From Spirochaetota bacterium (GTDB taxonomy: Bacteria > Spirochaetota > Spirochaetia > Treponematales > UBA12059): a stretch of DNA of 64,000 nt. Shown here in pieces: positions 17,147 through 22,994 of this stretch. The stretch covers positions 1 through 64,000 of the forward strand of contig JADFDI010000007.1 in the NCBI GenBank assembly GCA_018262985.1, given 5' to 3'. The notes beneath the pieces are model-generated. The model was not told the DNA's origin and did no database searches. It saw nothing but the letters and a program-made list of their open reading frames with translations. The position numbers and the translations under genes were made by a program. The first letter of the stretch is position 1, and each line of letters begins with the position of its first letter.

Positions 17147-18433
17147 ATGAACATGAAAGACCGCCTCGACCGGGCCTATGGCGGAAAAAAGCCCGAAGAC
17201 GACAAGGCCCCCAAGCAGGAACCCCGATCCGAAGCGCCGCGGGTCGCGCGCCCGGCGCAGAAGCGGGACCCGAGGGAGGCCCTCTCGGACGCCGCCCGCG
17301 TTCCGCGCGCCCGGCCGGGCGACGACGAGGGCGGGGCATCGAAATCCGGCCCGTCCCGGAAGCCGGGAAGCGCCGCGAGGACGGGCGTTCCGCCGAAGGC
17401 GCGCCCGGCGGCGGAAACGGCCGAGGCCGAGTCCCTCCTCAAAACCGGCCCCGAGGGCGTCGAGAAGGCCGCCAAGTTCCTCCTCCTCCTCGGCCAGGAC
17501 GAGGCCGCCAAGGTCATCAAGCACCTCAAGTCAGAAGAGGTGGAGCGCGTCTCCCGCGCCATCGCCGCGATCGACCATATCGGAACCGCGGAGGCCAACG
17601 AGATCCTGACCGAGTTCGGCTGGCTCGTCAAAACGAAGGCCGCCACCATCGAAGGCGGCGCGGCCGTGGCCGAAGCCATGCTGGCCGCGGCCTTCGGCGA
17701 CGAGAAAGCCCGCCAGGTCATCCGCAAGGCCGCCCCGGAGGCCTCGAAGCCTTTCGCCTTCCTCGCGGAGCGCGACCACCGGGAAATCCTCGCGCTGCTC
17801 AAGGACGAGTCCCCCACGGTCATGTCGGTCATCCTGCCCTGGCTCGAGCCCCGGGTCGCGAGCCGCGTCATCCAGGCCCTGCCCGACGCCGCGCGCGTCG
17901 AGGTGGTCAGGCGCATCGCCAGGCTCGAGAAGGTGGATCCCGAGACGCTCAGGCGCGTCGAGGAAGCCACGCGCGAAAAGGCCAGGCGCATCGGCAGCTC
18001 GCCCACCGAGGAGATCGACGGCCGCGCGGCCCTCGCCGACATCCTGCGCCATGTCCAGGGCGGCCTCGACGAGGAGATCCTCGAGCGCCTCGACGAGGCG
18101 GACCCCGCGCTCTCCGAGGACATCCGCGAGCGCCTGTTCACCCTGGACGACATCCTCCGCGTGCGGAACCGCGACGTGCAGGCCTCGCTCCGCGAGCTTT
18201 CCGAGCGCCAGATCGCGACTGTGCTCAAGGGCAAGAGCCAGGCCTTCCGCGACAAGCTGCTCTCGAACGTCTCGCAGAGCCGCCGCATCGTCGTCATGGA
18301 GGAGTACGACATCCTCGGCTCGGTGCGCCGCGACGAGGCCGAGAAGGCGACGCGCGAGTTCCTGGGTTGGTTCAAGACGAAGTGGGACTCGGGCGATCTC
18401 GTGCTCGAAGGGGACGACGAGCTCGTGGATTAA
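17147..18433 (+). CDS. Flagellar motor switch protein FliG, spirochaete FliG1-like
   Basis: Rotor protein that transmits torque in the flagellar C-ring. 428 aa, about 80-90 longer than usual FliG because of a charged, Pro/Lys/Arg-rich, probably disordered N-terminal extension (residues 1-95). FliG-N starts near 100 (EGVEKAAKFLLLLGQDEAAKVIKHL); the middle domain follows near 205 (REILALLKDESPTVMSVILPWLEP, the EHPQ-type region here reading DESP). The C-terminal torque domain (LFTLDDILRVRNRDVQASLR) spans about 325-420. It stands outside any flagellar operon, as FliG1 paralogues of spirochaetes commonly do; a second, canonical FliG is expected elsewhere. The next in-frame ATG is at 17153. Confidence 0.88.
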   Translation: MNMKDRLDRAYGGKKPEDDKAPKQEPRSEAPRVARPAQKRDPREALSDAARVPRARPGDDEGGASKSGPSRKPGSAARTGVPPKARPAAETAEAESLLKTGPEGVEKAAKFLLLLGQDEAAKVIKHLKSEEVERVSRAIAAIDHIGTAEANEILTEFGWLVKTKAATIEGGAAVAEAMLAAAFGDEKARQVIRKAAPEASKPFAFLAERDHREILALLKDESPTVMSVILPWLEPRVASRVIQALPDAARVEVVRRIARLEKVDPETLRRVEEATREKARRIGSSPTEEIDGRAALADILRHVQGGLDEEILERLDEADPALSEDIRERLFTLDDILRVRNRDVQASLRELSERQIATVLKGKSQAFRDKLLSNVSQSRRIVVMEEYDILGSVRRDEAEKATREFLGWFKTKWDSGDLVLEGDDELVD

Positions 18434-19081
18434 TCCCCGCGCGGCGCGGTATCGTTCCTGAGCACGCCTGCGCGGGTCCTGTCGAAGAAACGCTCATCCC
18501 CTCCCTTACGGTCGGGGACGCGCGTTTCATCGCCACCCGCCGCGCAAGCGCACCTCGCGAGGCACCGAGCCGGGTTTGGTGCCCCGCACGCCGCCTCCAC
18601 GAACGGATAGTCTGCGTCCTTTTGGCGCGTGGCGGGGATCTCCAGCAGACGCAGCAAGCTAATCGACGCTGCCCCTCTGGAGATCGACGAAGCCGTTCCT
18701 CGGCTTCGTCGCCGCGCCTTCGCGCGCCGCCTTCGCGAACGGATAGCCTGCGTCGCTTTGTGCGCGTGGCGGGGATCTCCAGAAGACGCAGCAAGCTAAT
18801 CGACGCTGCCCCTCTGGAGATCGACGAAGCCGTTCCTCGGCTTCGTCGCCGCGAAGGCGCGCCGCGCCTTCGCGCGCCGCCTCCACGAACGGATAGTCTG
18901 CGTCCTTTTGGCGCGTGGCGGGGATCTCCAGAGCCGCGCCGCAAGTTTCGCGGATCGGCCCGCCGGGCTCGGATCTCACCCACGCCGCGGTCGTCCGCGT
19001 CTCGGCTTGGCGCGTGGCTAGGGGAAATCGGATTGCCGCATGCCGGGCAGGCACGCTTTTTCGAAACCCGTGAAGTGTCGT
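18434..19081. repeat. Gene-free stretch with a three-copy palindromic repeat array (about 18590-18940)
   Basis: Three copies of a 136-150 bp unit; the landmark GAACGGATAG recurs at 18601, 18737 and 18887. Within each unit a hairpin with arms GACGAAGCCG / CGGCTTCGTC flanked by GGAGATC, and the words GCGGGGATCTCCAG and GACGCAGCAAGC, recur. Copy three breaks off after the first half. Open frames crossing it on the minus strand merely repeat the same Arg/Pro-rich peptide and are not genes. The hairpin frame matches the array at 60572-60808 (see findings). No terminator with a U-tract was identified for fliG1. Confidence 0.8.
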
Positions 19082-19609
19082 CTATTGACAGAGTCCATGC
19101 GTCAGGCGCATGAGCCTTCCGCGTATAAGGGAGAATTCCCCCTCATAAAACAAGGTGGTTCTGCCCTCCACCATGTCATTCTCTTTTTTACCGACCACGG
19201 TGAAGCCGAGCAGTCGATACAGCCGTATCGCGGCGCTGTTCGATTCCCAGGTGGTAAATCGTATGCCGACGGCGTCCCCCGGGTTTTCGCGCTCATATGC
19301 CTGCAAAGCCGTGCTCATCAGCTGCATGATTACCCGGCCCCCGAGCAAGGTACCGCGTAAATCGGCCCGGACACCGATGAACCAGACATATACCATGTTT
19401 TCATCAGTCAGCCAGAATGACAGACTGCCGACCGGTCCCGATTCATCACGGGCCAACCAGGTCCTGCCCTCGTTCCTGAAAACGGTTTCTATAAACGCAT
19501 CGATTCCGCCGCCGCGCAGGCTGAGGGCCGGGATGAAATCCTTATCCATGGCTATTAAAAAATCTTTGTAACTTGGATCGTCAGGCCGTGCCACTCTGAT
19601 TATTTCCAT
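19082..19609 (-). CDS. GNAT-family N-acetyltransferase
   Basis: A 175-aa acetyltransferase with acetyl-CoA-binding layout: VYVWFIGVRADLRGTLLGGRVIMQL near residues 85-110 (motif A, with R-x-x-x-x-G-x rather than the standard QxxGxG/A), then TWESNSAAIRLYRLLGFTVVGKK near 130-152 (the N-x-x-A-x-x-L-Y-x-x-x-GF signature). The substrate is unknown. The ATG at 19609 overlaps the racemase stop (TGATG), so the two are co-translated, which suggests the racemase product or a relative as substrate. Base composition is clearly AT-richer than the surroundings. Confidence 0.85.
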   Translation of the reverse strand: MEIIRVARPDDPSYKDFLIAMDKDFIPALSLRGGGIDAFIETVFRNEGRTWLARDESGPVGSLSFWLTDENMVYVWFIGVRADLRGTLLGGRVIMQLMSTALQAYERENPGDAVGIRFTTWESNSAAIRLYRLLGFTVVGKKENDMVEGRTTLFYEGEFSLIRGRLMRLTHGLCQ

Positions 19610-20421
19610 CAGGCTACGATGCCCCCATTGACGGTTACGGGATCGCCGCCGAAGCGTGCCAGGGCAGAGGCCAGTACGGCGGTCGATGATATCAACGGCA
19701 AGGGACATGTATCCGACGTCATCACCAGAGGAAGGTCGGTGCAACCGAGGATGACGCAATCGGCGCCGCGCGACGCGCTGTCCGCGGCCAGCGCGTCCAG
19801 TTCATGCAGCAGTTCCGGGCCGCGCTCGCCATACAGTATGCGGCTGATAGCCTGGTCCACCTTCCCCTGGCCGGCGGAATCAAGCATCACCGGATTGAGC
19901 CCCAGGGATTTGCAGCGTTGCTCGTACAGGGGCCTGGCCATGGTGGAAGAAAAAACCCCGGGCCTGCGGAAGCCGTTTTTTTCCGTGCTGAGACAGACTT
20001 CCTGAATCAGGTCAACAAGCACAACCTCGTCCGACAGCGCCTGTCGCATGCTGGCGAAAAAGTGGTGCGCGCTGTTGCAGCATACACCTATCACCTTGGC
20101 CCCGGCGGTTTCAAGCAGTCTGGTCTGCTCTGCAAGATACCCGCGGATAAAACCGTCAGGTTGTTGGAACAGGTTGGGTACAGGAATATTGTTGATGACG
20201 ATGTGGCGGGCTTCCGTTATTGCTTTATCCCGCCGAATGGAACTGATCAGCAGGCCATACAGATCCAGGGTGGCCACAGGCCCCATGCCTCCCAAAATAC
20301 CGATGGTGTGTCCGCCCAATTCCCTCAATGTAATACCCTTATCAAGTCGATCGATGATGTGTACTACTTTTGCATGGTTATGAATCGTCAAGTCCGGGTT
20401 GTCAAGCGAAAACTCCCGCAT
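19609..20421 (-). CDS. Aspartate/glutamate racemase family protein
   Basis: Cofactor-independent amino-acid racemase, 270 aa. The fold start GHTIGILGGMGPVATLDLYG lies near residue 35. Both catalytic cysteines are present: the first in GVCCNSAHHF near 112, the second in VILGCTDLPL near 222. These are hallmarks of the Asp/Glu/hydantoin racemase superfamily; a broad-specificity YgeA-like enzyme is possible. The start at 20421 was chosen because a promoter (20454-20482) lies just upstream; the open frame continues beyond it into non-homologous sequence. It forms a two-gene unit with the GNAT gene in a patch of lower G+C, suggesting acquisition by transfer. Confidence 0.85.
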   Translation of the reverse strand: MREFSLDNPDLTIHNHAKVVHIIDRLDKGITLRELGGHTIGILGGMGPVATLDLYGLLISSIRRDKAITEARHIVINNIPVPNLFQQPDGFIRGYLAEQTRLLETAGAKVIGVCCNSAHHFFASMRQALSDEVVLVDLIQEVCLSTEKNGFRRPGVFSSTMARPLYEQRCKSLGLNPVMLDSAGQGKVDQAISRILYGERGPELLHELDALAADSASRGADCVILGCTDLPLVMTSDTCPLPLISSTAVLASALARFGGDPVTVNGGIVA

Positions 20422-20453
20422 CGAACAGCATGCGAACCATTCGCGATGGATAG

Positions 20454-20482
20454 GTACTAGGTTTTGTGGCACCTTTTGTAAA
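20454..20482 (-). promoter_or_regulatory. Predicted promoter of the racemase-GNAT unit
   Basis: Minus strand: TTTACA (20482-20477), 17-bp spacer, TAGTAC (20459-20454), giving a leader of about 25 bases to the ATG at 20421. No strong ribosome site is visible. Confidence 0.5.
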
Positions 20483-21046
20483 TCATTAACACATCGATAC
20501 GCGCAAGGGTCGTACGCATCTTTGGATTCAGGTCGAACAGCGTGAAAAAATCGAAGTCGGGAACAGGCACGAGGTCCGGAATGGCCATCGGGAAGCGGAC
20601 CGCCGCCTGCGGACCGCGGCGAACACGGCCGCCGGCGACGTGAACATGCCCATGTCAATCCCGGCCTTCGGCACGCCGACACCCAAGATCGCCGAGGCGG
20701 TAGCGGACCGCAGCCGCTCCAGTTCCATCGCGGATCCGGCGCATCGTCTCATTATCCGGGCGGAGCCTGAAGCGCATACGCGCACCCCGCTCGCAGGCGC
20801 TGCGAACCTTCGGTCCGCTTTCGGAACGGTATTGGTTGTCATGACCGCCCCTGGCGGGCGACCTCATCGGGGCGCGCGTTCGCGCGTCACCCGCCGTCCT
20901 GCCTGTCGACGCGAGGCAGTGTGTTGGTTCAACCCACGCACGCCGGCCACACCGGATCAAGAAGCACCGGGACCATTCCCCCGCACGCCGCCCGCCTCGA
21001 CGATGGCCCGCGTCCCTTTGGGCGCGCGGCAGGGAACGACCGAGGC
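20483..21046. other. Gene-free stretch, possible gene remnant
   Basis: About 560 bp between the racemase promoter and the MFS gene. On the minus strand a fragment ending at 20457 reads ...VPVPDFDFFTLFDLNPK..., protein-like in composition, but its frame is closed upstream near 20655. A neighbouring frame (...ILGVGVPKAGIDMGMF...) would join it only through a frameshift near 20600. This could be a decayed small gene at the edge of the acquired patch; no family was recognised. The rest shows no convincing feature. Confidence 0.3.
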
Positions 21047-22252
21047 TCAGGCTCTCGCCGGCTCCTTGAGGGTCGTGGCGAGGAGGGCGGAGAGGGCCAG
21101 CAGGGCGGCGCAGGCGGCGAGCGATACGGAAAAGGAGCCCGACGCCCGGTTGATCGCCTCCATGGCCCAGACGAGCGCCACCGAGGCCTGCCCGGCCAGG
21201 GACACGAGACCGTTCGTCGCGCCTTCCGGCGCGGGACGGGCCGTTTCCGCGGCGTACTGCATGCCGATGGGGCTGACCGCCACCAGGAAGAAACCGAGCG
21301 ATACCGCCGAAGCCGCTATCGTCGCGAAGCCCGGCGAAAGGGACAGCGCGAGGAGCGAGAGCGACGCGGCGGCGAGGCCTCCGACGATGAAGGGTTTCCT
21401 CCTTCCCGCGCGGTCCGAGGCCGGCGGCAAGAGGGCCGCGCCGACGAGACCGCCGGCCAGCATGAGGGCTCCGAGCAGTCCGGCCTCGGCCGGGTCGACG
21501 CCGCGGGGACGGACGATGGCCTCTATCCAGGTGGCGATGCCGTTGAAGACCCCCATGCCCACGAAGGCCAGGACCAGGTAGCGCCGGAAGGCTGGCAGGC
21601 GGAGCGCGCCCTTCAGCCCGTCGAGGACGAGGGCGCGCTCGCGCGAGGCGCTCTCGTCAGGCGGCAGCCGGGGCTTTTCCCGCGCCGCGAGCATAAAGAA
21701 CAGGGCCGCGGCCCCGGCGGCGAGTCCGTAGCGGAGCTGGATGGCGGGAATGGACAAGCGCTCGGCCAGGACGGGCGTGAACGCGAGGCCGAGGGCGGTG
21801 CCGGCCAGGTTCGCTATGGTCGTGAGCCCGACGGCCGTGGCCCGTTCCTTTTCCGGGAACCAGGCCGCCGGCATTTTGGTCCAGGCGTTGAGCAACAGCG
21901 GCTGCGCCGCCGCCATTCCCCAGGTGGCAGAGAGCGCGAGCGCGTAGCTCCCTCCCGCCAGCCCCCTGGCCAGGCCGAAGACGCCGCTCGCGACGGCGCC
22001 GATCCCCACGGCCTTCGCGAAGCCGATGCGGTCGATGAGCCACGAGGCCGGGATCGATAGAGGGATGAAGGCGATCATGAAGGCCATCGAGAAAAGGCCG
22101 ATCGCCCCCTCGCCGACGCCGTAGAAGGCGGCGGCGCTCCCCGTCACGGGGGCGTACGAGATCCAGAGGGTCTGGATGGTGAAATTGACCGCCATGGTCG
22201 CGCCCAGCACCGCCCAGCGATAGGCGGAAATCCGGTACCTCGGGCCCGTCAT
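21047..22252 (-). CDS. Major facilitator superfamily transporter, FLVCR-like
   Basis: A 401-aa integral membrane carrier with twelve predicted helices. The N-terminal region (YRWAVLGATMAV, then WISYAPV, YGVGEGAIGLFSM, IPASWLIDRIGF) follows the pattern of the FLVCR/DIRC2-like branch of the MFS, including the D-R-x-G between helices 2 and 3. The second half carries the DRAGRRKPF loop. The start at 22252 overlaps the stop of the cobalamin adenosyltransferase gene (ATGA), so the two are translationally coupled. That coupling makes a corrinoid, heme or related cofactor a reasonable guess for the substrate, but nothing in the sequence proves it. Confidence 0.85.
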   Translation of the reverse strand: MTGPRYRISAYRWAVLGATMAVNFTIQTLWISYAPVTGSAAAFYGVGEGAIGLFSMAFMIAFIPLSIPASWLIDRIGFAKAVGIGAVASGVFGLARGLAGGSYALALSATWGMAAAQPLLLNAWTKMPAAWFPEKERATAVGLTTIANLAGTALGLAFTPVLAERLSIPAIQLRYGLAAGAAALFFMLAAREKPRLPPDESASRERALVLDGLKGALRLPAFRRYLVLAFVGMGVFNGIATWIEAIVRPRGVDPAEAGLLGALMLAGGLVGAALLPPASDRAGRRKPFIVGGLAAASLSLLALSLSPGFATIAASAVSLGFFLVAVSPIGMQYAAETARPAPEGATNGLVSLAGQASVALVWAMEAINRASGSFSVSLAACAALLALSALLATTLKEPARA

Positions 22253-22812
22253 GCCGGCCCCTCGCCGGCGGCGGACGCGGAGCCCCTCGGCGCGTAGGTG
22301 AGCTTTCCTTCAGAGCGCTCCTCCTCGCGGGCCAGCACGAAGAGGTAGTCCGACAGGCGGTTGACCCAACGACGCAGGGGCTTGGCCACCTCGTCCTCGC
22401 GGGCGAGCGTGGCGATGCGGCGCTCGGCGCGGCGACAGACGGTGCGGCAGACGTCCAGCTTCGCGCTCGCCGGGGTCGAGCCCGGGATGACGAAGCCTGA
22501 GAGGCCGAGCCGCTCCTCGAGCGCCTCGATGGCGACGGTCATGGCTTCCTCGTCGGCGTCCCGTATCGGGTCGGGAAAGGGCGACGCGCGCGAGGCGAGC
22601 TCGGCGCAGGCGCGGAAAAGCGCCTTCTGGATTACCTCGAGGGCGTCCCGGACCGCCGGAAGCGTCGCGTGGTGCTTCGCCTCCCCGAGGAAGCTCGAAA
22701 GCTCGTCGAGGGTCCCGTAGGCCTCGACCCGGAGGTCGTCCTTCCGCACGCGCTCGCCCGACCAGAGGCTGGTCAGCCCCCCGTCGCCGGTCTTGGTGGC
22801 TATCTGGCTCAT
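22249..22812 (-). CDS. PduO-type cob(I)alamin adenosyltransferase
   Basis: Converts cob(I)alamin and ATP to adenosylcobalamin. 187 aa, the normal size. Motifs: TKTGDGGLTSLWSGERVRKD at residues 6-25 (ATP loop), VEAYGTLDELSSFLGEAK at 29-46, the RTVCRRAERRI helix near 134, and WVNRLSDYLFVLARE near 157. The product is the cofactor of the class II ribonucleotide reductase encoded at 52792. The gene has no Shine-Dalgarno; a TATGAT box ends 6 bases before the ATG. It is followed by the coupled MFS transporter. Confidence 0.93.
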   Translation of the reverse strand: MSQIATKTGDGGLTSLWSGERVRKDDLRVEAYGTLDELSSFLGEAKHHATLPAVRDALEVIQKALFRACAELASRASPFPDPIRDADEEAMTVAIEALEERLGLSGFVIPGSTPASAKLDVCRTVCRRAERRIATLAREDEVAKPLRRWVNRLSDYLFVLAREEERSEGKLTYAPRGSASAAGEGPA

Positions 22813-22818
22813 GGAGGC

Positions 22819-22824
22819 ATCATA
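22819..22824 (-). promoter_or_regulatory. Predicted -10 box of the adenosyltransferase gene, leaderless
   Basis: TATGAT on the minus strand, 6 bases before the ATG at 22812, with GCCTCC between, so no ribosome site is present. A matching -35 is poor (a T-run 17 bp upstream). Confidence 0.4.
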
Positions 22825-22853
22825 GCCCGAGATGCCCGGGGAAAAAAGGGAAA

Positions 22854-22956
22854 GGGACGGAGCTCGTCGGCTTGTGGACAGAGCTCGTCGGCTTGGGGAC
22901 AGAGCTCGACGCGGGGACGGAGCTCGTCGGCTTGGGGACGGAGCTCGGCGCGGGCC
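22854..22956. repeat. Five imperfect tandem copies of a 17-22 bp unit
   Basis: Units begin at 22854, 22876, 22897, 22914 and 22935 with consensus GGGACGGAGCTCGTCGGCTT. They fill the spacer between the divergently transcribed adenosyltransferase and M16 peptidase genes, ending four bases before the M16 -35 box. The spacer near 13038-13110 carries the same word. Confidence 0.75.
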
Positions 22957-22959
22957 GGG

Positions 22960-22988
22960 TTGTCCCGCGGGCGCGGGGCGGGTATCTT
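22960..22988 (+). promoter_or_regulatory. Predicted promoter of the M16 peptidase operon, leaderless
   Basis: TTGTCC (22960-22965), 17-bp spacer, TATCTT (22983-22988), then exactly 6 bases to the ATG at 22995. Transcription would begin at or next to the A of the start codon; no Shine-Dalgarno sequence is present. Confidence 0.6.
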
Positions 22989-22994
22989 CGCCCG

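Noticed and set aside
18590-18940. CRISPR array
   Set aside because: Units are 136-150 bp with internal hairpins and nearly identical throughout; there are no short repeats with unique spacers and no cas genes nearby.
18372-19054. Minus-strand frames encoding repeated Arg/Ala-rich peptides with LACCVCWRSPPR-type words
   Set aside because: They are translations of the palindromic repeat array, occur in several frames, and lack ribosome sites.
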